From Bacillota bacterium (lineage in GTDB: Bacteria > Bacillota > Clostridia > Acetivibrionales > DSM-1351), in contig JAEWCZ010000013.1 in assembly GCA_023390335.1 (NCBI GenBank), positions 62,001 to 126,000 on the forward strand: a stretch of 64,000 bases of DNA, read 5' to 3'. The translations under genes and the position numbers were made by a program. This document shows positions 1 through 7,109 of the stretch, piece by piece (position 1 is the first letter of the stretch; each line of letters begins with the position of its first letter). The notes under the pieces were generated by a model, which was given only the letters and a program-made list of their open reading frames with translations, was not told where the DNA came from and made no database searches.

Positions 1-2
1 AT

Positions 3-1106
3 CAAGCATATGCAACATATTTAGCCGAGCATATAAAAAACTACAAATCAAAATTCGGAATTGATATAACTCATATCGGAATTGCAAATGAGCCTAACCT
101 GGAGACAGACTATTCTTCATGTACATGGACATCATCTCAATTCAAGACATTTATGAAGGACTATTTGGTACCCACTTTTGATAAAGAAGGTATAACTGCG
201 AAAGTTATTATGGGTGAACCGATGTCATGTACCGAATCTTTTGCAATTGACAGCTTAAATGATGCTACAGCAGTAACAAGAACAGACATTGTTGGTTGTC
301 ACAATTATGGATCATCATACACAACTTTCCCAACCACAAAGTCAAAGGGAAAAGGAATATGGCAAACTGAAATATCAGATATGAATGGAAATGATATTAC
401 AATCTCTGATGGTTTGAAGTGGTCAAAACAGATTTTTGATTTTATGACAATAACCCAGGGAAATGCATGGAATTATTGGTGGGGTGCTTGCTATAAAACA
501 TATAACGGAGAAGGCCTCATACAAATGGATATGAATTCAAAAACTTATAAAATTGCAAAAAGACTGTACACAATCGGTCAATATTCAAGATTCATAAGAC
601 CGGGATGGCAAAGATTCTCCGCTACATCAAATCCTGTATCCAATGTATATGTTACTGCATATAAAGATCCTGCTACCGGAAAATTTGCAATAGTTGCTAT
701 GAATGATGGTTCTACAAGTCAGTCGATTACATATACCTTGAAGGGATTTACTCCTAACTCAGTTACTCCATATACAACTTCTTCAACTCAGGATTTAGCT
801 GAAGGTACAAAGATAACTGTAAGCGGAGGAAGTTTTACAGCAAATCTGGCAGCGAATTCCATAACTACTTTTGTAGGCGGAGGCGATGCAAATCCTGGTA
901 TCTATGGTGATGTTAATGGTGACAAAGTTGTTGATGCAATCGATTTTGCACTTTACAAGCAATATCTCATAAAGCAGATTAGCACATTCCCATCAACAGA
1001 TGGCATGAAGCTTGCTGATGTTAATGGTGATAACAGTGTCGATGCAATTGACTTTGCATTGATCAAGAAGTACTTGTTGGGATCAATAACAAAACTACCT
1101 GTTTAA
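3..1106 (+). CDS. GH30 glucuronoxylanase/xylanase with type I dockerin (5' truncated)
   Basis: The frame is open from the window edge, so the signal peptide and first part of the barrel lie upstream. The catalytic part matches glycoside hydrolase family 30, which cleaves beta-1,4-xylan. The general acid/base is probably the Glu at 90-92 (GIANEP motif) and the nucleophile the Glu at 369-371 (WQTEIS motif). WNYWWG and QYSRFIRPGW are also typical of GH30, and a small beta-sandwich follows the barrel. From about base 900 there are two 22-residue dockerin repeats (GDVNGD and ADVNGD starts, DAIDFAL core), which bind calcium and dock the enzyme on a cellulosome scaffoldin. Both repeats carry Ala-Ile at the cohesin-recognition positions. 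That resembles C. cellulolyticum dockerins rather than the Ser-Thr of C. thermocellum. The enzyme acts outside the cell. Confidence 0.85.
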   Translation, partial: QAYATYLAEHIKNYKSKFGIDITHIGIANEPNLETDYSSCTWTSSQFKTFMKDYLVPTFDKEGITAKVIMGEPMSCTESFAIDSLNDATAVTRTDIVGCHNYGSSYTTFPTTKSKGKGIWQTEISDMNGNDITISDGLKWSKQIFDFMTITQGNAWNYWWGACYKTYNGEGLIQMDMNSKTYKIAKRLYTIGQYSRFIRPGWQRFSATSNPVSNVYVTAYKDPATGKFAIVAMNDGSTSQSITYTLKGFTPNSVTPYTTSSTQDLAEGTKITVSGGSFTANLAANSITTFVGGGDANPGIYGDVNGDKVVDAIDFALYKQYLIKQISTFPSTDGMKLADVNGDNSVDAIDFALIKKYLLGSITKLPV

Positions 1107-1140
1107 GTTAGATTTTTTAAAATTAAAAATATAAGAAAAA

Positions 1141-1172
1141 GAGGCAAGGATATTTTTCCTTGCTTCTTTTTT
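1141..1172 (+). terminator. Rho-independent terminator after the dockerin enzyme
   Basis: A ten-base stem (1141-1150 with 1157-1166, one G-U pair) is followed by six T. It lies 35 bases after the stop codon of the GH30-dockerin gene. Confidence 0.85.
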
Positions 1173-1240
1173 AATGCTTTGAGATTTTAATATTTTTAAT
1201 GGGACATAATACAATCAAATAAATCATAGGAGGGTTTTTT

Positions 1241-1507
1241 ATGAATAATATTGATGCTGCAATTGATAGAATTAAAATATTGGAATGCCCTACAGGTGAA
1301 ATAGAAAACCGTGTTGCAGGGATACTCGAAAATTATGGTGTTGCTGAACGCAGCAAAGTTAATATATCCAGAGTAAAAAATCTTGATCAGGATGAAGCAC
1401 AGGCATATACGGTAAAATTTCAAGGAGAGGACAACTCAATTGTTGTACTGGCAAAGTCCGGACTTGATGACTACGTTGCAACCGTTGTTGATGCATATAA
1501 AAAGTAA
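1241..1507 (+). CDS. Small protein of unknown function (88 aa)
   Basis: A real gene by its ribosome binding site (AGGAGGG, 6-7 bases before ATG) and clostridial codon use. The product is small, acidic and soluble, with no signal peptide or membrane segment. It alternates predicted helices and short strands, and I recognise no family. It stands alone: the GH30 terminator lies upstream, and a 12-base imperfect hairpin (1570-1608, no T-run) lies downstream. A half-site resembling the activator palindromes found near 1717 and 3162 (ATGGGACA) occurs at 1198-1205. I would not build a regulatory claim on one half-site. Confidence 0.7.
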   Translation: MNNIDAAIDRIKILECPTGEIENRVAGILENYGVAERSKVNISRVKNLDQDEAQAYTVKFQGEDNSIVVLAKSGLDDYVATVVDAYKK

Positions 1508-1716
1508 TTGTAGTCAAAAAGCAAAAGTATATAAAGACCTAGCTTCAGTTACGTAAACATATGAAAAACAGGGTAAGAAGGATAATCGGAAGACGGCCCT
1601 CTTGCCCTTATAAACAATAATAATATACATATATGGGACATTAATTCTAATCTTACAGAAAAATCACATTACCTGATCGACATTACAAATTTTACAGCTT
1701 GCAGTATTTGGACAAG

Positions 1717-1733
1717 TGTACTAAAATGGGACA
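1717..1733. promoter_or_regulatory. Candidate activator site upstream of the sigma-54 regulator gene
   Basis: TGTACTAAAATGGGACA is a 17-base imperfect palindrome of the form TGT-N11-ACA. It matches the sites repeated at 3162-3321. A weaker copy ends at 1640 (1624-1640, about 13 of 17 positions the same). The position suggests autoregulation of the activator gene starting at 1794. The rest of 1508-1793 holds only an imperfect hairpin at 1570-1608. Confidence 0.55.
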
Positions 1734-1793
1734 TACGAAATTTCTTTCAAAATAATCATGAATCAGATATTACTAACCGCCATGGAGGCTAAT

Positions 1794-3161
1794 ATGTTCA
1801 TTCATAATATTATAAAGTCAAGTGAGAGTATCTTAGAATCTATACATGACGGGATTGCTATAGCCGACAGTGAAGAAAACGTTATATATGTTAACGAAGC
1901 CAATTACCGTATTACAGGTATTCAGGCAAGCGAATTTCTGGGTAAAAAAGTAAGTGAGATTGTTCCCGACTCGCATATTCCAAAAGTTTTAACAACCGGA
2001 AGTAAATTAATAGGAATAAAAACAAGAGTAAGAGATAAAGATGTAATATCTAACATTGTTCCCTTTGTTCATAATGGTAAGGTTGAAGGTGCAATATCAA
2101 TATTCCGAGATATTTCTGAAATAAGGGAACTGAACCAAAAGCTTGAAGAAGCAAAATCAACAATTAAGCAACTCTATGAAGAATTGGATTTTCTTACTGC
2201 TGCTGACAGTAATATTGTAGTAGGAAATAATAATGCTATGATACAAACTCTTAAAACATCCCAAAAAGCGTCTAGGGTAAGTTCTACAGTTCTGTTATAC
2301 GGTGAGAGCGGAACAGGAAAAGAAGTAATAGCCAGATTTATTCACAAACATGGAACACGGTCTGCAAAACCATTTATTACAGTAAATTGTGCTGCTATCC
2401 CGGAAAGTCTTTTGGAAAGTGAACTATTTGGATATGAAGAAGGAGCCTTTACGGGAGCTAAAAAAGGGGGAAGACCCGGTATGTTCGAGTTGGCTGATAC
2501 CGGAACTATCTTTCTTGACGAAATAGGTGATATGAATTTCCACCTTCAGGCTAAATTGCTTAGGGTATTGCAAAGCCGTGAGATTATGAGGGTTGGTGGA
2601 ACACGGCAAAAAAAAATAGATGTAAGAGTCATAGCTGCTACAAATAAAAACTTGATACAAATGGTTGCGGAAAATACATTCCGTGAAGACCTTTACTATA
2701 GATTGGCTGTCATAAAGATTTCAATTCCGTCTTTGCGGGAAAGGAAAGAGGATGTCCATCTGTATATACAAAATGCAGTAAATAAAATTGGTAAACGCCT
2801 TGGAAAGAATGTTTCTGTAACACCAAGAGCAATAAAGTTGCTGACGGCGTATTCATATCCGGGCAATATCAGAGAGTTGGAAAATATTATGGAAGTATGT
2901 CTAGTAAGCGATGAAGACGGAATTATTGATATAAATGATTTGCCAGAAAACGTTACCCAAATAAAAAAAGAACTTAATCACAATATAAATCTCTCGTTTA
3001 AGCAATTTCCATCTTTAAACGAAGTAGAAGCGTTAATTCTTAGAAAGGCAATTGAGTCATACAAATCCAAAGCTGCTGTTGCAAAGAATTTAAAAATTTC
3101 TAGATCTACTCTTTATAGAAAATTAAAAGAGTACGGGTTAGAAAATGAATTAAAAGAATAG
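1794..3161 (+). CDS. Sigma-54-dependent transcriptional activator (PAS, AAA+, Fis HTH)
   Basis: Bacterial enhancer-binding protein of 455 aa. An N-terminal PAS domain (about residues 10-115) presumably senses a small molecule. A short coiled coil leads to the AAA+ domain, with Walker A GESGTGKE near residue 170 and the sigma-54-contacting GAFTGA loop near 218. A Fis-type helix-turn-helix lies near residues 428-450. There is no receiver domain, so it is not a two-component response regulator. I chose the ATG at 1794, with GGAGG five bases upstream, over the ATG 36 bases earlier that has no ribosome site. The gene lies directly upstream of a -24/-12 promoter and catabolic operon, and rpoN is four genes downstream, so that operon is the likely target. 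The inducer is unknown; an amino acid is plausible. Confidence 0.9.
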   Translation: MFIHNIIKSSESILESIHDGIAIADSEENVIYVNEANYRITGIQASEFLGKKVSEIVPDSHIPKVLTTGSKLIGIKTRVRDKDVISNIVPFVHNGKVEGAISIFRDISEIRELNQKLEEAKSTIKQLYEELDFLTAADSNIVVGNNNAMIQTLKTSQKASRVSSTVLLYGESGTGKEVIARFIHKHGTRSAKPFITVNCAAIPESLLESELFGYEEGAFTGAKKGGRPGMFELADTGTIFLDEIGDMNFHLQAKLLRVLQSREIMRVGGTRQKKIDVRVIAATNKNLIQMVAENTFREDLYYRLAVIKISIPSLRERKEDVHLYIQNAVNKIGKRLGKNVSVTPRAIKLLTAYSYPGNIRELENIMEVCLVSDEDGIIDINDLPENVTQIKKELNHNINLSFKQFPSLNEVEALILRKAIESYKSKAAVAKNLKISRSTLYRKLKEYGLENELKE

Positions 3162-3321
3162 TGTATTAAAATGAAACATTATCATATAAGTAAAGCTGCT
3201 TTTGTGTCTTAAAATGAGACACAAAGGCAGCTTTTTTTTGTATTAAACACTGAAATATTGTGTATTAAGCATGAAATTATTGAATTTTGATTCAAAAGCC
3301 AAAGTGTATCAAAATGAAGCA
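3162..3321. promoter_or_regulatory. Cluster of palindromic upstream activator sites
   Basis: Three good copies of a TGT-N11-ACA-type palindrome: 3162-3178 (TGTATTAAAATGAAACA), 3205-3221 (TGTCTTAAAATGAGACA, perfect five-base arms) and 3305-3321 (TGTATCAAAATGAAGCA). Degenerate copies start at 3239 and 3261. They lie roughly 140-300 bases before the start site predicted from the -24/-12 promoter, the usual distance for sigma-54 enhancers. A matching copy precedes the activator gene at 1717. Binding by that activator is inferred. Confidence 0.7.
3192..3239 (+). terminator. Terminator of the activator gene, with an activator site in its hairpin
   Basis: A 16-pair stem (3194-3209 with 3217-3232, one G-U) closes a seven-base TAAAATG loop and is followed by eight T. 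The top of the hairpin is exactly the palindrome at 3205-3221. The same DNA can therefore end the activator's transcript and bind the activator. Confidence 0.85.
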
Positions 3322-3431
3322 TATATTTTTGCTGCTTGATAAATTTTTGATAAAAAGCTAGTAAATATATTAAAAACTTAAAAAAAATTATTAAAATCTA
3401 TCATTTTGGAGAGAAATTTTAGCTAAATTTT

Positions 3432-3448
3432 TTGGCATGAATCTTGCT
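3432..3448 (+). promoter_or_regulatory. Sigma-54 (-24/-12) promoter
   Basis: TTGGCATGAATCTTGCT carries the invariant GG (3434-3435) and GC (3446-3447) ten bases apart, with TGGCAT and TTGCT flanks matching the TGGCAC-N5-TTGCW consensus. The predicted start of transcription is near 3459, 40 bases before the lyase start codon. Confidence 0.88.
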
Positions 3449-3498
3449 GTTATATATGTATGTAAGTCAAAACAAATATGATGAAAGAGGAGATAAAA

Positions 3499-5130
3499 AT
3501 GAAAGAATACAAATTAAATGTTGAAACCCCACGTTCTTTTGCCTATGTAAAGAGAAATATACCAAAAGTTACAATGGAGCAGCGTGAACGCGCTCTGCAA
3601 TCCACACATTATAATGAATTTGCTTTCCCAGCTGGAATGCTTACAGTTGACTGTTTGTCTGATTCCGGTACAACTGCTATGACAGATATTCAGTGGAGTG
3701 CAATGTTCCTCGGTGACGAGTCTTACGGTCGTAACAAAGGTTATTATGTACTACTTGACACAATGCGTGATGTATTTGAACGCGGCGACGATCAGAAACG
3801 TGTTATCGATCTCGTTCGTACCGGATGCGAAGATATTGAAAAAATGATGAACGAAATGTACCTTTGCGAATATGAAGGCACACTATTCAATGGTGGTGCA
3901 GCTCAGATGGAACGTCCAAATACTTTTGTTGTTCCACAGGGACGTTGCGCAGAATCACTTTTATTCAATGTTGTAAGCCAAATTTTGAACGCTCGTTATC
4001 CAGGAAAGAACTTTACAATACCTTCCAATGGACACTTTGACACAACTGAAGGAAACATTAAGCAAATGGGTTCCACACCACGTAACTTATACAATAAGGA
4101 TTTGTTATGGGAAGTTCCAGAAGGCGGAAAGTATGAGAAAAACCCATTCAAGGGTAACATGGATATAGAAAAGCTGGAAAACTTGATAAAAGAAGTTGGA
4201 CCTGAAAATGTTCCATTAGTATATTCAACTATCACAAACAATACAGTTTGCGGACAGCCTGTTTCTATGGCTAACATACGTGCATGTAGCGAAATAGCTC
4301 ATAAATACAACATACCATATATGCTGGATGCTGCTCGTTGGGCTGAAAACTGCTATTTTATTAAGGTAAATGAAGACGGTTATGCCGATAAGTCTATATT
4401 TGAGATTGCAAAAGAAATGTTCTCTTATTGCGACGGATTCACAGCCAGCTTGAAGAAAGATGGACATTCAAACATGGGTGGTGTATTGGCATTCAGAGAC
4501 AAAGGTTACTTCTGGAGAAACTTCTCTGATTTCGATGCTGAAGGAAATGTAACAAAGGATGTTGGTATAACACTTAAAGTAAAACAAATTTCAACATTAG
4601 GTAATGACTCATACGGCGGAATGAGCGGCCGTGACATCATGGCTTTGGCATGTGGTCTGTATGAAAGCGGACGTTTTGAATATCTGCAGGAACGTGTAGG
4701 ACAGTGCGAATATTTGGCGCAGGGTTTCTACAAAGCTGGTATTCCAGTAGTTCTCCCAGCTGGTGGACATGGTGTATATATTAACATGGATAAGTTCTTT
4801 GACTATGAACGCGGTCATGACACATTTGCTGGTCAGGGCTTTAGTATTGAATTAATCCGTCGTTATGGTATCAGAGTTTCAGAACTTGGTGATTATAGTA
4901 TGGAGTATGATCTTAAGACTCCTGAACAACAGAAGGAAGTTTGTAACGTTGTTCGTTTCGCTATCAATCGTAGTCAGCTGTCACAAGAACACTTGGACTA
5001 TGTTATAGCTGCAGTTACTGAATTGTACAAGGATCGTGATAGTATCCCTAATGTGAAGATAGTTATGGGACATAACCTCCCAATGCGTCACTTCCATGCG
5101 TTCCTTGAACCAGTTTATATCAACAAGTAA
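3499..5130 (+). CDS. tnaA: Tryptophanase/tyrosine phenol-lyase family beta-eliminating lyase
   Basis: PLP-dependent lyase of fold type I (543 aa) that splits a beta-substituted amino acid into ammonia, pyruvate and the leaving group (indole from tryptophan, phenol from tyrosine). The PLP lysine is in ASLKKDGHSN, matching SAKKD of E. coli TnaA; DAARWAEN and QPVSMANI also align. Near the C-terminus VSELG aligns better with TnaA than with the Arg-bearing segment of tyrosine phenol-lyase, so tryptophanase is favoured but not proven. The protein is about 70 residues longer than TnaA, mainly from an insertion around residues 85-135 before the PQGRCAE motif. The start is the ATG with GAGGAGA upstream; the ATG at 3478 has no ribosome site. 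It is first in an operon with a permease and RidA, under sigma-54 control. Confidence 0.82.
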   Translation: MKEYKLNVETPRSFAYVKRNIPKVTMEQRERALQSTHYNEFAFPAGMLTVDCLSDSGTTAMTDIQWSAMFLGDESYGRNKGYYVLLDTMRDVFERGDDQKRVIDLVRTGCEDIEKMMNEMYLCEYEGTLFNGGAAQMERPNTFVVPQGRCAESLLFNVVSQILNARYPGKNFTIPSNGHFDTTEGNIKQMGSTPRNLYNKDLLWEVPEGGKYEKNPFKGNMDIEKLENLIKEVGPENVPLVYSTITNNTVCGQPVSMANIRACSEIAHKYNIPYMLDAARWAENCYFIKVNEDGYADKSIFEIAKEMFSYCDGFTASLKKDGHSNMGGVLAFRDKGYFWRNFSDFDAEGNVTKDVGITLKVKQISTLGNDSYGGMSGRDIMALACGLYESGRFEYLQERVGQCEYLAQGFYKAGIPVVLPAGGHGVYINMDKFFDYERGHDTFAGQGFSIELIRRYGIRVSELGDYSMEYDLKTPEQQKEVCNVVRFAINRSQLSQEHLDYVIAAVTELYKDRDSIPNVKIVMGHNLPMRHFHAFLEPVYINK

Positions 5131-5153
5131 CATTTTGTAATAGGTAGTGTCTA

Positions 5154-5180
5154 GGAAGCGTGAAATTCTTTCACGCTTCC
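5154..5180 (+). other. Intercistronic hairpin without T-run
   Basis: A perfect 12-pair stem with a three-base loop (GGAAGCGTGAAA, TTC, then the complement) lies between the lyase and the permease. No T-run follows. A role in mRNA stability or uneven expression of the two genes is more likely than termination. Confidence 0.7.
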
Positions 5181-5208
5181 TCAATAAAATATAAAGGGGG
5201 ACTCCTGA

Positions 5209-6585
5209 ATGAGTGAAAACTCAAATGAAAAGCACGAGCTAAAACGTGGCCTTAAAAATCGTCATATACAGATGATAGCTCTAGGTGGAGCTATTGGTAC
5301 AGGCTTATTTTATGGCTCATCAACTACAATAAAACAAACAGGTCCGTCAATATCATTAGCATACGTAATTGGTGGAATAATTATTTTCTTCATAATGAGA
5401 GCCTTAGGTGAAATGTCTGTAGATAACCCTGTATCAGGTGCATTTAGTCACTATGCATACGAAAATATAGGTGAATTTCCAGGTTTCCTTTCAGGGTGGA
5501 ATTATTGGTTTAATTACATCGTGGTAAGTATGGCGGAACTCGCGGTTGTTGGTATCTATGTAAACTTCTGGCTACCAAGTATTCCAACATGGCTATCCTC
5601 ACTGATTTTCCTAATAATTATTACTTTAGTAAACCTCATAAGTGTAAAGCTTTATGGTGAATTTGAGTTCTGGTTTGCACTTGTAAAAGTTGTTGCAATT
5701 ATAGCGTTGATTGTTCTTGGATTATTCATGATATTCACTGGTATTGGAAACGGTGGACAACCTACAGGGTTTAGTAACCTATGGGCTCATGGCGGATTTA
5801 TTCCTAATGGTATTTCAGGGTTGCTGTTCTCATTGGTTATGGTAATGTTCTCATTTGGTGGTGTTGAGCTTATCGGAATAACAGCAGGTGAAGCAGATAA
5901 TCCATCTAGAAGTATACCTAAAGCAATAAATCAGGTTGTATTTAGAATATTAATATTCTATATTGGTGCACTTGGCGTTATGATGACTATCTTCCCATGG
6001 AATAAACTTGGAGAAACTGGAAGTCCTTTCGTTGAAATATTCTCAAAGATCGGTATCCCCGCTGCAGCTGGAATTCTTAATGCAGTTGTGTTAACAGCAG
6101 CTGTTTCTGCTTATAACAGTGGTCTTTATAGTAATGGCCGTATGCTTCACGGACTTGCTCTTCAAGGAAATGCACCAAAGGCTCTTGCTAAGGTAAGTAA
6201 GAATGGAACACCAGTAGTTGGTGTACTAGCTTCATCAGCATTGACACTAGTTGCAGTAGCGTTGAATTTCTTTATGCCTGGAAAAGTATTTCCATACTTA
6301 ATATCCATAGCAACTATTGCAGGTATTATAAACTGGACAATGATAATTATTACACAGATTAAGTTCAGAAAATCAAAGAGTGCTGAAGAAGTAAATAAAT
6401 TAAAATTCAAGATGCCTTTTTACCCTATATCCTCATATATTGCTCTAGCATTTATGGCTATGATTGTTGTGCTTATGGCAATTATGCCTGATTACAGAAT
6501 AGCTGTAGTTATTGGACCAATATGGATCTTAGTTTTATTTGTTGCCTTTAAATTAAAAAAAGGTTCTACTAAAAGAGTAAAATAA
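5209..6585 (+). CDS. Amino acid permease, APC superfamily (AAT type)
   Basis: An integral membrane protein of 458 aa with about 12 membrane helices. Its N-terminal RGLKNRHIQMIALGGAIGTG and GPSISLAYVIGG segments are characteristic of proton-coupled amino acid transporters of the AAT family (AroP, GabP, LysP, ProY relatives). The specificity cannot be read from the sequence. Its place between the lyase and RidA argues that it imports the amino acid the lyase degrades, possibly an aromatic one. The ribosome site is GGGGG seven bases before the ATG. A 64-base gap without a terminator leads to ridA. Confidence 0.88.
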   Translation: MSENSNEKHELKRGLKNRHIQMIALGGAIGTGLFYGSSTTIKQTGPSISLAYVIGGIIIFFIMRALGEMSVDNPVSGAFSHYAYENIGEFPGFLSGWNYWFNYIVVSMAELAVVGIYVNFWLPSIPTWLSSLIFLIIITLVNLISVKLYGEFEFWFALVKVVAIIALIVLGLFMIFTGIGNGGQPTGFSNLWAHGGFIPNGISGLLFSLVMVMFSFGGVELIGITAGEADNPSRSIPKAINQVVFRILIFYIGALGVMMTIFPWNKLGETGSPFVEIFSKIGIPAAAGILNAVVLTAAVSAYNSGLYSNGRMLHGLALQGNAPKALAKVSKNGTPVVGVLASSALTLVAVALNFFMPGKVFPYLISIATIAGIINWTMIIITQIKFRKSKSAEEVNKLKFKMPFYPISSYIALAFMAMIVVLMAIMPDYRIAVVIGPIWILVLFVAFKLKKGSTKRVK

Positions 6586-6649
6586 ATAATTAAATAACAA
6601 ATAGCAAATAATAGATAGCAAAATTAATGAATTTTTAAAGGAGAAGTAA

Positions 6650-7030
6650 ATGCAAAAAGAAGTAATCTTTACAGATAAAGCTCCTGCAGCGATTGGACCA
6701 TATTCTCAAGCAATTAAGCTTGGAAACATGGTTTATACTTCAGGTATGATACCAGTAGTACCGGAAACCGGTGAAGTAGCTCAAGGGGATGCTGCTGCAC
6801 AAACTGAGCAGGTTTTAAAGAATCTTAATGAGGTGCTTGCTACAGCTGGTACTAGTTTTGATAATGTAATAAAGACAACTGTATTTATAAAGAATATGGG
6901 AGATTTTGCAGCAATAAATGAAGTATACAAAAAATACTTCACATCTAATTTCCCTTCAAGGTCTTGTGTGGAAGTAGCAAGACTTCCAAAGGATGTATTA
7001 GTTGAAATTGAATGTATAGCCGTAATATAA
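6650..7030 (+). CDS. ridA: RidA-family enamine/imine deaminase
   Basis: A 126-residue protein of the YjgF/YER057c/UK114 family, full length. The C-terminal signature FPSRSCVEVARLPKDVLVEI contains the conserved Arg that anchors the substrate carboxylate and the conserved Glu near the end. RidA hydrolyses 2-aminoacrylate and related imines released by PLP lyases, giving 2-oxo acid and ammonia. Beta-elimination by the lyase two genes upstream produces exactly 2-aminoacrylate, so RidA probably speeds pyruvate formation and protects PLP enzymes. The ribosome site is AAAGGAG before the ATG. A strong terminator follows, closing the operon. Confidence 0.92.
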   Translation: MQKEVIFTDKAPAAIGPYSQAIKLGNMVYTSGMIPVVPETGEVAQGDAAAQTEQVLKNLNEVLATAGTSFDNVIKTTVFIKNMGDFAAINEVYKKYFTSNFPSRSCVEVARLPKDVLVEIECIAVI

Positions 7031-7049
7031 AATTTTAAAATAACTAATT

Positions 7050-7096
7050 AACCAATAGTCCGGGGCTTGCCAGCTCCGGACTATTGGTTGTTGTTG
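7050..7096 (+). terminator. Terminator closing the lyase-permease-ridA operon
   Basis: A perfect 14-pair stem (7050-7063 with 7076-7089), stacked with GC at the top, followed by a T-rich stretch (TTGTTGTTG). It lies 20 bases before the rpoN start codon, so rpoN must have its own promoter or receive read-through. Confidence 0.75.
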
Positions 7097-7109
7097 TGCG
7101 AGGTAGTAT

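Noticed and set aside
1570..1608. A terminator for the 88-residue gene.
   Set aside because: The stem has a mismatch and wobble pairs and no T-run follows, so I mention it only in context.
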